Below, piece by piece: positions 8,192 to 17,106 of a stretch of DNA of 64,000 nucleotides. The position numbers and the translations under genes are program-made. Below the pieces are notes generated by a model. That model was not told where the DNA came from. It saw only the letters and a list, made by a program, of their open reading frames with translations, and ran no database searches. Positions within the stretch are counted from its first letter, which is position 1; every line of letters begins with the position of its first letter. Origin of the DNA: Palauibacter sp022826685 (GTDB lineage Bacteria > Gemmatimonadota > Gemmatimonadetes > Palauibacterales > Palauibacteraceae); NCBI RefSeq assembly GCF_965221685.1, contig NZ_OZ244907.1; one strand, given 5' to 3'.

Positions 8192-8848
8192 TCACGGCCC
8201 CGTCCCCCCCGGTCCCGCGAGGCGTCCGCCGCGCGGTCTCGCCACGCCAAGGTAGACGGAACCCAGCGCCCGGGGCACTCCCGGCATCGTGAACCGGTCG
8301 AGGTCGACGATCCGGAATCCGCCGCCTTCGATCTCGGCGTCGATCTTCCGGTTTATGTTGCAGCCGCAGGCGACGAAGTTCTGGACCGGGTTCAGCGTGT
8401 CCTGGAGACGCGAAACCCATCCTTTGTCGTTCCGTCCGTGCTCGAGGAAGAGGAGTTCCCCGGAGGGCTTCAGCGCCCGCCTCAGTTCGAGGAGGGCGTC
8501 CCGGAGCCGCTCGATCGAACACAGCGTCCAGGTGGTCGTCACCGTGTCGAAGTGCTCATCCGGAAAGGGGAGTCGGTCGGCGGCGTCGTGAATCACACGG
8601 TCGACGGGGAAGGGGGCACGGGCGATGCGGGCGCGCACGCGACGTTCGAGTACGGCCGCGGGGTCGATCCCCGTGACGCGTCGAACCGACATCGGGTAAC
8701 ATTCGAGATTGAGGCCGGTGCCGAAGCCGACTTCGAGCACGTGCCCCTGCGCGCGGGAGAGGACCCGGCGCCGGTACCTGCGATGCAGTTCGCCCTTGAG
8801 CCCGCTCTCCATGAGACGCGGAAAGATGTGTTCGGCGTACAGCCCCAC
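8192..8848 (-). CDS. class I SAM-dependent methyltransferase
   Basis: The 218-residue protein carries the SAM-binding motif I, HVLEVGFGTGLNLECYP (about residues 36-52), an acidic residue after the second strand (TGIDPAAV), and FDTVTTTWTLCSIE, the motif around strand 4. The LCSIE and LLFLEHGR segments and the small size are typical of methyltransferases grouped with phosphatidylethanolamine N-methyltransferases and METTL7-like proteins. The methyl acceptor could be a lipid or a thiol and cannot be told from sequence. The gene is monocistronic. A 14-bp tandem repeat lies directly upstream of its start. Confidence 0.75.
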   Translation of the reverse strand: MGLYAEHIFPRLMESGLKGELHRRYRRRVLSRAQGHVLEVGFGTGLNLECYPMSVRRVTGIDPAAVLERRVRARIARAPFPVDRVIHDAADRLPFPDEHFDTVTTTWTLCSIERLRDALLELRRALKPSGELLFLEHGRNDKGWVSRLQDTLNPVQNFVACGCNINRKIDAEIEGGGFRIVDLDRFTMPGVPRALGSVYLGVARPRGGRLAGPGGTGP

Positions 8849-8859
8849 TCGCTCTCCTC

Positions 8860-8901
8860 CCCGGTGACGCGGGCCCGGTGACGCGAGCCCGGTGACGCGG
8901 G
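8860..8901. repeat. Three tandem copies of a 14-bp repeat
   Basis: The unit CCCGGTGACGCGGG occurs three times head to tail (8860-8873, 8874-8887, 8888-8901), with one transition in the second copy. It lies in the 109-bp space between the divergent methyltransferase and barrel genes, starting 12 bp upstream of the methyltransferase start codon. It may be slippage-prone or a regulator-binding array; nothing distinguishes these from the sequence alone. Confidence 0.7.
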
Positions 8902-8957
8902 CGAAGGTTGAAACGTCTGCTCAAACATAGACGTAACGGCTCCCGTCGGGATGGGTC

Positions 8958-11258
8958 GTGGCTCTGGACTGGAGAGCGCTCTTGAACCGAATGCCTGCTG
9001 CCGGGTGCGCCCTTGCGCTCGCGGTGTGCCTGGGAGCCGTCGCGGGCGCCGCGTTCGACGCGCGCGCCCTCCAGGAGTCGCCCGCCTCCGCCTCGCGGCC
9101 GATTCCGGTCGACGCCTACGCCGACGAAGGGATCGCGGGGCTGATCGAGCGCGCCCTGGCGCAGCGCAAGGCCCGGGCCGAAGGGCTGACGAGCTTCGAG
9201 ACGACCTTCCGCGAACGCATCTACGCCGGGTTGGGCGGTGCGGCCCTGCGCCGCGAGCGGGCGATGTTCCACCAGGAACGCGCCGCACGGCTGCGCTGGG
9301 CGGCGGAGGGCGAACACATCATCCGCTGGCTGGGACTGCGACGCGGCGTGCCGATCGTCGGCCTCGGCGTCGAGTTCGAGGACGACCTGCGCGACGACGA
9401 TGCGTTCGAACTCGATTTCGACATCATCGATCCGGCCAGCGAACACCTGGCGCTGGGCTCGGAGTGGGCCCTCCATCCCCTGGCCGATACCGCGGCCTAT
9501 CACTACCGCTATCGCTCCGGCGACACGCTGCGCATCCGCTTCCCGGGGGACAACCGCGAGCTGACGCTGATCGAGGCGGTCGTCGAGCCGCGGGAGGCCC
9601 GCTTCGACCGCATCGCGGGCTCTCTCTGGTTCGACGCCGACGAAGGCGTCCTCACGCGCGCCGCCTACCGTCCCGCGATCGAATACGACTTCGAGCGCGA
9701 AGAACCGGAGGATGCGGACGAGGTGCCCGGGTTCGTGAAGCCGATCCGCGCCAGAGTCGACTTCATCACGATCGACTACGGACTCCAGGAACTGCGCTGG
9801 TGGCTACCGAATCGCATGGCCTTCGATGCTGTTGCCACGATGGCGGATCTCGCGAGCATGCCCGTGCGCTACGAATGGACGTTCGAGGACTACCTCGTCG
9901 ACGCCGAGCAGACGCTCGATCCGGGAGAGGATCTGCCGGAGGGCTGGACGCGCTGGGTCGACGAGGTCATCGACGCGGATGAACTCCGGGGGGAAGAGGG
10001 GGAAGAGGGGCGAGTCGAGGGATTCCGCGACGACCCGTTGACGGCGGAGACGGATTCGCTCCCCGCCAGGGTCCACCCCATCGTGACGATCGTCCCGCCC
10101 GTCGATCAGCTCCCCGCGTACCCGGAGCTTCCGGAGCCGCTCTTTTCCGCCACCGTCGACGCCTTCGCGACGGCGGAGCTCGACGACCTTAAGGATCGCC
10201 TCTCCTCGCTGCGCATCCCCGGCGCCACGGCCCTGGGTCCCCGCTTGGATCTTTCTCCGGGGCTGCGCAGGCTCCGCTACAATCGGGTCGAGGGACTGTC
10301 GGTCAGCGGCCGGCTCGCCGTGCCGACGGGGGTCACGTCCGAGTTCGCGGTCACGCCGCGGATCGGCATCCCGGAGTGGGAGCCGGGCGTGGAGGTCGGG
10401 TGGCGGCGCCAGACCGCGACGGGCGGTCTCGGGATCACGGCGTACCGGCGCCTCGCGGACCTCGGGGACTGGGGCCGTCCGCTCTCCTTCGGCAACTCCT
10501 TCAACAGCCTCGTCGTGGGGTACGACGAGGGCCTCTACTTCCGCGAGACCGGCTTCGAGATCTCGGCGAACCGCCACGGCAAGAGGACCCGCGTGGAAGG
10601 CACCCTCTTCGCCGAGCGCCACCAGAACGCACGGAAGCAGAGCGACGCCTCGCTCCCGAACCTCTTCGGCGATGCGGTTTTTTCGGAGAACATCGTCGCC
10701 GCGCGCGGCGACGTCGCAGGCGTCTCGGGCCGCCTGCGCGCGTTTTCCTCGGTGGATCCGGGCACGCCGATCCTCAGCGGGTCCGTTTGGGGAGAAGTCG
10801 CGACGGGCGACTTCGATCTCTACGGGCGTGCCGCGGTCTCCGCGGCGCTGCAAGTCCCCGTGAGCGACTGGTCGCTGGCGCTGGAGGGCGGGGCCGGAAG
10901 AGTGTTCGGAGAGCCGCCTCCGCAGCGTCGCTTCCACCTCGGCGGATCCTACACGTTGCGGGCTTTCGATCCCGTGTCGACCGGAGGCGACAGCTTCTGG
11001 TTCGGCCGGTTGGAACTGGGGCGCGGTTTCCGGATCGGCGATCCCACGTACGACATCGGGGGCAGCCCGATGCGGATCACGGGGTTCTGGGACACGGGCT
11101 GGACGGGACCCGTCGATGCGTTCGGCACGGAGGGCTGGCGGTCGAGCGTGGGCGTCGGCGTCTCGCTCCTGGACGGCCTGTTTCGCATCGACATCGCCCG
11201 CGCCATCCGCGGCGGCAGCCTCTGGCGCCTCCACATATACTCCGACGGCCTGATGTAG
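8958..11258 (+). CDS. outer-membrane beta-barrel protein (DUF5686/surface-antigen-like)
   Basis: The product has 766 residues with an N-terminal signal sequence (about residues 1-37). The N-terminal half is a soluble domain rich in beta strands (about 50-330) with LTSFETTFRERIYAG and later FDRIAGSLWFDADEGVLTR, resembling the periplasmic part of DUF5686-type proteins. A linker rich in Asp, Glu and Pro follows. The C-terminal half (about 430-766) is a barrel with RRFHLGGSYTLRAFDP, a motif like the conserved strand of Omp85/ShlB-type surface antigens. The function is unknown; assembly or export of an outer-membrane partner is conceivable. Signal peptidase I lies 123 bp downstream. Confidence 0.7.
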   Translation: MALDWRALLNRMPAAGCALALAVCLGAVAGAAFDARALQESPASASRPIPVDAYADEGIAGLIERALAQRKARAEGLTSFETTFRERIYAGLGGAALRRERAMFHQERAARLRWAAEGEHIIRWLGLRRGVPIVGLGVEFEDDLRDDDAFELDFDIIDPASEHLALGSEWALHPLADTAAYHYRYRSGDTLRIRFPGDNRELTLIEAVVEPREARFDRIAGSLWFDADEGVLTRAAYRPAIEYDFEREEPEDADEVPGFVKPIRARVDFITIDYGLQELRWWLPNRMAFDAVATMADLASMPVRYEWTFEDYLVDAEQTLDPGEDLPEGWTRWVDEVIDADELRGEEGEEGRVEGFRDDPLTAETDSLPARVHPIVTIVPPVDQLPAYPELPEPLFSATVDAFATAELDDLKDRLSSLRIPGATALGPRLDLSPGLRRLRYNRVEGLSVSGRLAVPTGVTSEFAVTPRIGIPEWEPGVEVGWRRQTATGGLGITAYRRLADLGDWGRPLSFGNSFNSLVVGYDEGLYFRETGFEISANRHGKRTRVEGTLFAERHQNARKQSDASLPNLFGDAVFSENIVAARGDVAGVSGRLRAFSSVDPGTPILSGSVWGEVATGDFDLYGRAAVSAALQVPVSDWSLALEGGAGRVFGEPPPQRRFHLGGSYTLRAFDPVSTGGDSFWFGRLELGRGFRIGDPTYDIGGSPMRITGFWDTGWTGPVDAFGTEGWRSSVGVGVSLLDGLFRIDIARAIRGGSLWRLHIYSDGLM

Positions 11259-11380
11259 GGATGCGAGGGCCGGGTGTTTGCATGGCGGACGGGTTCTCGG
11301 TACCGTAGCGTCCGCACAACCGCACGATGACGTCCGGCGCTCGATGTGCCGGTGATTTCCCGTGAAGAGCGTTCGGATAC

Positions 11381-12154
11381 ATGGCACGAGGTCGCAGAGG
11401 AAGGGACGGTACAGGAGAGGCGGGCGAAGCCGCGGGAGAGAAGCGGAAACGTCCCCCATCTCCCCCCGCGTTCAGCGCCGAGTGGTTTCGCGACTGGGGG
11501 CGCACGCTGTTCGTTGCGCTCCTCATCTTCCTCTTCTTCCGAACGTTCCTGCTGGCGACCTTCGTGATCACGTCGGGGTCGATGGAGGGGACCCTCCTCG
11601 TCGGCGATTTTTTGCTCGTGAACAAGACGTCGCTCGGTGCGCCGATCCCGTTCACGAACGCCCGCATCCCGGGATACGCGGAGCCGGAGTACGGGGACAT
11701 CATCGTGTTCAGGGCGGACCACTCTCCGGGGCTGGATATCGTCAAGCGTACCGTGGGTCTACCCGGCGACACGCTCCGCATGGAGGGAGGCCGCCTCTAC
11801 CGGAACGGCGTAGCGGTCGACGAGCCTTACGTCCGCCGCAATCCGCGACAGCGGGATGAGGGGGATGCCCGGATGCAGTGGCAGCTGCCGCACCTGCTTC
11901 CGGATCCGGAGCGGGGCGAGTACGAACCCACGCGGGACAACTGGGGGTCCCTCGTGGTGCCGCCGGAGCGCTACTTCATGTTGGGGGACAACCGGGACGA
12001 GAGCCTCGATTCACGGTTCTGGGGCTTCGTCGAGCGCGGGAAGATGCGGGGCAGGCCCTTCTTCATCTACTTCTCGTACGATCGGGACGCGCTGAAGCCG
12101 GTGAAGTTCCTCACGGCGATGAGGCCGGGAAGGATCGGACCCTCGCCGGACTGA
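11381..12154 (+). CDS. lepB: signal peptidase I
   Basis: The 257-residue protein has a charged cytoplasmic N-terminus, one transmembrane helix (about residues 43-62), and the S26 catalytic dyad: S67 in ITSGSMEGTLLVGD and K122 in DIVKRTVGLPGD. The family box D/E (MLGDNRDESLDSRFWGFV) follows near residue 205. It cleaves Sec and Tat signal peptides on the outer face of the inner membrane, which fits the many exported proteins in this window. The start lacks a strong ribosome-binding sequence. The 122-bp leader shows no obvious alternative in-frame start that keeps the helix. Confidence 0.93.
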   Translation: MARGRRGRDGTGEAGEAAGEKRKRPPSPPAFSAEWFRDWGRTLFVALLIFLFFRTFLLATFVITSGSMEGTLLVGDFLLVNKTSLGAPIPFTNARIPGYAEPEYGDIIVFRADHSPGLDIVKRTVGLPGDTLRMEGGRLYRNGVAVDEPYVRRNPRQRDEGDARMQWQLPHLLPDPERGEYEPTRDNWGSLVVPPERYFMLGDNRDESLDSRFWGFVERGKMRGRPFFIYFSYDRDALKPVKFLTAMRPGRIGPSPD

Positions 12155-12200
12155 GCGGATCGAGCGTGTGACGTCCGTCGTCAGAGTGTGGCGTCCGCCG

Positions 12201-12263
12201 TCAGAGCTTCTTGAGCAGCTTCCGAATGACGAAGACGGCGACGACTATGGCGATCTTTCTCAT
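12201..12263 (-). CDS. 20-residue hydrophobic-basic small protein (candidate)
   Basis: This short frame lies in the 295-bp space between lepB and the efflux adaptor, on the opposite strand. It encodes MRKIAIVVAVFVIRKLLKKL, a 9-10 residue hydrophobic core flanked by basic residues. An AGAGGAAA Shine-Dalgarno-like sequence sits 4-5 bases before the ATG at 12263. Such a peptide would insert in or lie on the membrane. No other gene explains this space. The coding call rests only on the ribosome-binding site and the amphipathic composition. Confidence 0.4.
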   Translation of the reverse strand: MRKIAIVVAVFVIRKLLKKL

Positions 12264-12449
12264 CGGGTTTCCTCTTCCGCGCATGGCGTACGCTTCAAGG
12301 TGGCGCGTCCACCCCCTGCCGGACAGTGCATCCGCGCCCTGTCGGACAGTACGGGCTGCTCCCGGGTCGAGGTTTCGGCGGCTCTGGCCCGCGGCCGGAC
12401 GTCGGGCAACGTTGAGCGGCTGGGAGAGGTTCGCAGTCGAGGAGGTGTC

Positions 12450-13955
12450 ATGCGCGTGAACCGGGCGGTCGCCCTTGCGGCGGCGTTCTCTTGTGTGGGG
12501 TGTGATTCATCTTCCGCCGACGAGGCGGCGGCAGCCACCCATTCCCATGCCGGCGGCGGCGTCGTGACGCACTGGACCGAGTCGCTCGAACTCTTCGTCG
12601 AGTACCCTCCGCACGTTCAGGGGGTCGCGAGCGAACCGTGGGGAATCCACCTCACGTGGCTGGCGGACTGGAAGCCGGTGCGGGAGGGGCGCCTCGTGCT
12701 GTTGCTCCGGGGACCCGGCGGCGCCCGCGAAGAGGTCGTGATGCAGGCCCCGGCGAGCCCGGGAACCTACGGCGCGAGCCCGACCCTCACGGAGGTCGGG
12801 ACATGGCGGGCGGACCTGACCCTCACGGCCCGCGGCGCGGACCACGCGATTCCGGTGGGGCAGCTGGAGGTGTTCGCGAGCGAAGATGCGCTCCCACACG
12901 ACGTGGAGCAGCCGCTTCCGGGGTTGATCGCGCTTCTGAAGGAAGAGCAGTGGGCGATGCCGTTCGAGGTTGCGGTCGCGGAGACGCGACGGATTCCGAA
13001 CTCGATCCCGGTCACGGGGGAGATCACGGCTCCCGCGGGCGGTCTCGCGCACGTCTCGACGCCGGTGGAGGGCCTCGTGCTCGTCCAGGGGCCATCGCCC
13101 GCCCCGGGCGAGGTGGTGCGGGAGGGAGAGACGTTGGCGCTGATCGCCCCCACGAGCCTCCACGACTCGTACGCCCGCATGCTGGCGGACGTGGTGGAGG
13201 CCGAGCGCGAGGCGGCCCGGGCAGAGCGTCTCTTCGCCGCCGGAGCCATCGCCGAGCGCCGTCTGGAGGAGGCCCACCACAACCTCGAGGTGGCCCGGGC
13301 AGCGTTCGAGGCCGTGGGGGGCAGTCACTCCGCCGACGGCGACGGCGGTTCCGATCCGAACGTCTACCGGCTTCGGAGTCCGATCGGGGGAGTGATCGCG
13401 GATCGTCATGTGGCCCCCGGCGAGCACGTCGCCACCGGGACGCACGCGTTCACAGTGGTGCGGCCCGATCCGCTGTGGTTCGTCGCGCGGGTTCCGGCCC
13501 GCCACGCCGAAGCGGCCGGCGAAGTCAGCGGCGCATGGTTCACCGTCGAAGGCGCGACCCACACGCATGCGGCCGACCGCGTGGTGTCCGTGGGCAGCAT
13601 CATCGATCCGGAGAGCCGGGCGCTCCCGGTCCGGTTCGCGGTGGCGAACCCGGGCGGGGTGCTCAAGGTGGGGATGCTGGCAGAAGGACATCTGCTCCTC
13701 GGCGAGCCCGTGGAAGGCGTGGCGGTCCCGACGCCGGCGATCCTGGACGAAGACGGGCTCTCCGTCGTCTACGTGAAGGTCGGCGGTGAAGCGTTCCAAC
13801 GGCGGGTGGTGGAGACCGGCCCCTCGGACGGGTCGTGGACCATCGTGCACTCCGGAATCGCGAGTGGGGAACAGGTCGTCGCGGTCGGCGCCTACCAGGT
13901 GAGGCTGGCCTCGCTCGGCGACGTGGAGATCTCGGACCACGGGCATCCGCACTGA
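12450..13955 (+). CDS. RND efflux periplasmic adaptor subunit (CusB/CzcB-like lipoprotein)
   Basis: The open frame extends back to 12168, but ATG 12450 follows a GAGGAGGTG ribosome-binding site. It gives a short signal sequence ending in CVGC, a lipobox-like cysteine near residue 18. The 501-residue product has a histidine-containing linker (THSHAGGG), an extra N-terminal beta domain (about 30-150) of the kind seen in heavy-metal adaptors, a lipoyl half-motif (VSTPVEGLVLVQGPSPAPGEVVREGE), an alpha-hairpin (about 230-280), and membrane-proximal domains. The C-terminus ends in HGHPH. It should bridge the inner-membrane RND pump encoded 10 bp downstream to an outer-membrane channel. The histidine-rich ends suggest metal cations as substrate. 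Confidence 0.85.
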   Translation: MRVNRAVALAAAFSCVGCDSSSADEAAAATHSHAGGGVVTHWTESLELFVEYPPHVQGVASEPWGIHLTWLADWKPVREGRLVLLLRGPGGAREEVVMQAPASPGTYGASPTLTEVGTWRADLTLTARGADHAIPVGQLEVFASEDALPHDVEQPLPGLIALLKEEQWAMPFEVAVAETRRIPNSIPVTGEITAPAGGLAHVSTPVEGLVLVQGPSPAPGEVVREGETLALIAPTSLHDSYARMLADVVEAEREAARAERLFAAGAIAERRLEEAHHNLEVARAAFEAVGGSHSADGDGGSDPNVYRLRSPIGGVIADRHVAPGEHVATGTHAFTVVRPDPLWFVARVPARHAEAAGEVSGAWFTVEGATHTHAADRVVSVGSIIDPESRALPVRFAVANPGGVLKVGMLAEGHLLLGEPVEGVAVPTPAILDEDGLSVVYVKVGGEAFQRRVVETGPSDGSWTIVHSGIASGEQVVAVGAYQVRLASLGDVEISDHGHPH

Positions 13956-13965
13956 GGATGCCGGG

Positions 13966-16900
13966 ATGACCGCCACCGGACCGGCGGGAGATCGGCCGGG
14001 CCTCCTGCACGGACTGCTCGACCGGCTCGTCCATGCCTCGCTGGAGAACCGCTTCCTCGCCGTGGCTGGCGGGGTCCTCCTCCTGGCGGGCGGGGGCTGG
14101 GTAGGGGCCACGCTGCCCGTCGACGTCTTTCCCGACCTCACCGCTCCCACGGTGACCGTACTCAGCGACGCCCACGGCCTCGCCCCGGAAGAGGTCGAGA
14201 GTCTCGTCACATTCCCGGTCGAAACCGCGGTGAACGGAGCGGCCGGCGTGCGCCGGGTCCGGTCGAGTTCGGCGCAGGGGATCAGCATCGTCTGGGTGGA
14301 TTTCGACTGGGGGACGGACATCCTCCGCGCCCGGCAGATCGTGAACGAGCGGCTTCAACTCGCCACGTCCCAGCTCCCCGACGACGTGAGCGCGCCCGTC
14401 CTCGCGCCCGTGAGTTCGATCATGGGGGAGATCCTGCTCGTCGGCATGAGCGCGCCCGCCCCGCAACTCATGGAGGCGCGGACGGCGGCCGACTGGACCG
14501 TGCGGCGAAGGCTGCTCGCCGTGCCCGGGGTGTCGCAGGTGGTCGCCATCGGCGGACAGGTCCGCCAGTACCAGGTCCTGATCCGTCCCGAGCGCCTGCT
14601 CGCATACGGCGTCGGGCTCGACCATGTGCTCGAGGCGGCAGCGGGCTCGAACCGGAACGCCTCCGGAGGCGTCTATCGCTCGGGCGGGCGCGAGATCCTG
14701 ATCCGCGGCATCGGTCGCGCGCGCGACCTGGAGGAGATCGGCCTCACCGTCGTCGCCGTGCGGGAGGGAGTACCCGTCCTCATCGAGGACCTGGCGGAGG
14801 TTCGGATCGGTCCGCGCGTCCGGCTCGGCACCGCTTCCGTGAACGCCGAGCCCGCCGTCGTGCTCTCGATCCAGAAGCAGCCCGGCGCCAACACGCTGGA
14901 GCTGACGGAGCGGATCGACGCCGAACTGAATGAAATCGAAGCGGAACTCCCGGCGGGCGTGGCCTTCGAGCGGTCCGTGTTCCGGCAGGCCGATTTCATA
15001 TCGCTTGCCGTGGAAAACGTGATCGAAGCCCTGCGCGACGGTGCGCTGCTCGTCATCGCGGTGCTCCTGCTCTTCCTGTGGAACCTGAGGACGACGGCGA
15101 TTTCCGTGCTCGCGATCCCGCTCTCGCTCGCCCTGGCCGTCATCGTGCTGCGGCTCCTCGGGGGCACCATCAACACGATGACGCTGGGAGGCATGGCCAT
15201 CGCCATCGGCGCCCTCGTCGATGACGCGATCATCGTCGTCGAGAACGTGTACCGCCGCCTGCGCGAGGACCGCCGCCGGCCGGCGGAGCGCCGACGGCGA
15301 CCGCTGTCCCTCATCCGGGATGCGGCGCGGGAGATCCGGAACCCGATCCTCAGCGCGACGCTCATCATCTCCATCGTCTTCGTCCCGCTCTTCTTCCTCT
15401 CCGGCGTGGAAGGGCGCATGCTCCGACCGCTCGGACTCGCGTACATCGTGAGTATTCTGTCGTCGCTGCTCGTCGCGGTCACGGTGACGCCGGCGCTCTG
15501 CCACATGCTCCTGCCGGGGGATCGGGCGATCGGCCGCCCGCGCGACCCGTGGCTGATGCGCGGGCTCGAACGGCTGTACGGGCGCGTCCTCGACGCGGCG
15601 CTTCGCCGTTCCGGGGCCGTTCTTGGCGGTGCGGTGCTGCTGCTCGCCGGCACCCTGGCTCTCGTGCCCTCGCTGGGGCGCGGCTTCCTGCCCGAGTTCC
15701 AGGAGGGGACGCTGACCATCTCCGTGGTGAGTCTGCCCGGGACGTCGCTGTTGGAGTCCGACGCGATCGGAGCCCGCGTGGAGCGCCAGCTTCTGGCGCA
15801 TCCGGCCGTCGTTTTCACGTCGCGGCGGACCGGCCGAGCCGAACTCGACGAGCACGCGCAGGGCGCCAACGCCTCCGAGGTCGACGCTCGGCTGGACCTC
15901 TCTGGGCACGACCTGGAGGAGGTCATGGCCGCGCTCCGGGACGATTTGGCCGGGCTTCCCGGCACGAACGTCACGATCGGACAGCCGATCGGGCACCGGA
16001 TCGATCACATGCTCTCGGGCACGCGGGCCGCCATCGCGGCGAACCTGTTCGGGCCCGACCTCCGGCAGTTGCGCGACATCGCCGGCGAGATCGAGACGGT
16101 CGCGGGGACCGTGGAGGGCCTCGTGGACGTCTCCGTCGAGAGACAGGCGGACATCCCCCAGCTTCAGATCCGCGCCGACCGCCGCGCCATGGCCCGTCAC
16201 GGCGTCACGCCGGCCGAGATGGCCGCTGCCGTCGACGTCGCGTTTCAGGGGGAGGAGGTGTCGCTCATCCGGGAGGGGGACCGCGCCTTCGACCTCGTGG
16301 TTCGCTACGCGGACGAACACCGCACGGACCCCGAGGCGATCGGTGGCACCCTGATGACGACCCCGTCGGGCACGACCGTGCCGCTCTCGCAGCTCGCATC
16401 GATCGTGCCGTCGCTGGGGCCCAACACGATCAGCCGGGAGAACGTGCAGCGGAAGATCGTCGTGAGCGCGAACGTCGCCGGGCGCGACGTGGGCGGGGCG
16501 GCGGAGGAGCTTCAGGCGCGCGTCGCCGCGGAGGTCGAACTGCCGCCGGGCTACTACGTCGAGTACGGGGGCCAGTTCGAGAGCGGACGGGAGGCGACGC
16601 GGCGAATCACGCTGCTCTCGCTGTTCTCGATCGCCGCCATCTTCCTCATCATGTTCCGGGCCTTCGGGAGCGCCCGGATCGCGGCTCTGCTCATGGTGAA
16701 CCTGCCTCTGGCGCTGGCGGGAGGCGTGCTCGCCGTCCTGCTCATCGGTGGCACCGTGAACATCGCGACCCTCGTCGGGTTCATCACGCTGTTCGGCATC
16801 GCGGTGAGAAACGGGATCCTTCTCGTGAGCCGCTATCAGGACCTGCGCGCGGCGGGCGCCGGGCTCGGCCCGAGCATCCGGCGCGGCTCCATGGAACGTC

Positions 16901-17106
16901 TCAGCCCGATCCTCATGACGGCGCTCACGGCGGGGCTCGCGCTCGTCCCGCTCGCGCTGGGCATCGGCGAACCGGGCAAGGAGATCCAGGCGCCGCTCGC
17001 CGTCGTCGTCCTCGGCGGGCTCGTGACCTCCACCACGCTCAACATGGTCGTCGTTCCGGCCCTCTTCCTGCGCCTGGCAGGCCCCCTCAGCCGAAGCGGT
17101 CGATAG
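13966..17106 (+). CDS. RND heavy-metal-type efflux permease (CusA/CzcA-like)
   Basis: The 1046-residue product has twelve predicted transmembrane segments in the RND 1+5+1+5 pattern. It carries the characteristic GGMAIAIGALVDDAIIVVENVYRRL in helix 4, with acidic residues for proton relay, and a matching LVGFITLFGIAVRNGILLVSRY in the second half. The N-terminal ATLPVDVFPDLTAPTVTVL is typical of the HME branch that exports metal cations. The pump works with the adaptor upstream (10-bp gap, same operon). No outer-membrane factor gene follows, so a TolC-like channel must come from elsewhere. The 3' end overlaps the convergent flavoprotein gene by 20 bp. Confidence 0.9.
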   Translation: MTATGPAGDRPGLLHGLLDRLVHASLENRFLAVAGGVLLLAGGGWVGATLPVDVFPDLTAPTVTVLSDAHGLAPEEVESLVTFPVETAVNGAAGVRRVRSSSAQGISIVWVDFDWGTDILRARQIVNERLQLATSQLPDDVSAPVLAPVSSIMGEILLVGMSAPAPQLMEARTAADWTVRRRLLAVPGVSQVVAIGGQVRQYQVLIRPERLLAYGVGLDHVLEAAAGSNRNASGGVYRSGGREILIRGIGRARDLEEIGLTVVAVREGVPVLIEDLAEVRIGPRVRLGTASVNAEPAVVLSIQKQPGANTLELTERIDAELNEIEAELPAGVAFERSVFRQADFISLAVENVIEALRDGALLVIAVLLLFLWNLRTTAISVLAIPLSLALAVIVLRLLGGTINTMTLGGMAIAIGALVDDAIIVVENVYRRLREDRRRPAERRRRPLSLIRDAAREIRNPILSATLIISIVFVPLFFLSGVEGRMLRPLGLAYIVSILSSLLVAVTVTPALCHMLLPGDRAIGRPRDPWLMRGLERLYGRVLDAALRRSGAVLGGAVLLLAGTLALVPSLGRGFLPEFQEGTLTISVVSLPGTSLLESDAIGARVERQLLAHPAVVFTSRRTGRAELDEHAQGANASEVDARLDLSGHDLEEVMAALRDDLAGLPGTNVTIGQPIGHRIDHMLSGTRAAIAANLFGPDLRQLRDIAGEIETVAGTVEGLVDVSVERQADIPQLQIRADRRAMARHGVTPAEMAAAVDVAFQGEEVSLIREGDRAFDLVVRYADEHRTDPEAIGGTLMTTPSGTTVPLSQLASIVPSLGPNTISRENVQRKIVVSANVAGRDVGGAAEELQARVAAEVELPPGYYVEYGGQFESGREATRRITLLSLFSIAAIFLIMFRAFGSARIAALLMVNLPLALAGGVLAVLLIGGTVNIATLVGFITLFGIAVRNGILLVSRYQDLRAAGAGLGPSIRRGSMERLSPILMTALTAGLALVPLALGIGEPGKEIQAPLAVVVLGGLVTSTTLNMVVVPALFLRLAGPLSRSGR

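Noticed and set aside
12168..12449. N-terminal extension of the efflux adaptor.
   Set aside because: A ribosome-binding site and lipobox support ATG 12450, and the extension lacks protein-like sequence.
13663..16320. A long minus-strand open frame opposite the RND permease.
   Set aside because: Composition is Arg/His/Asp-rich, with no motif; it is a shadow of GC-rich coding sequence.
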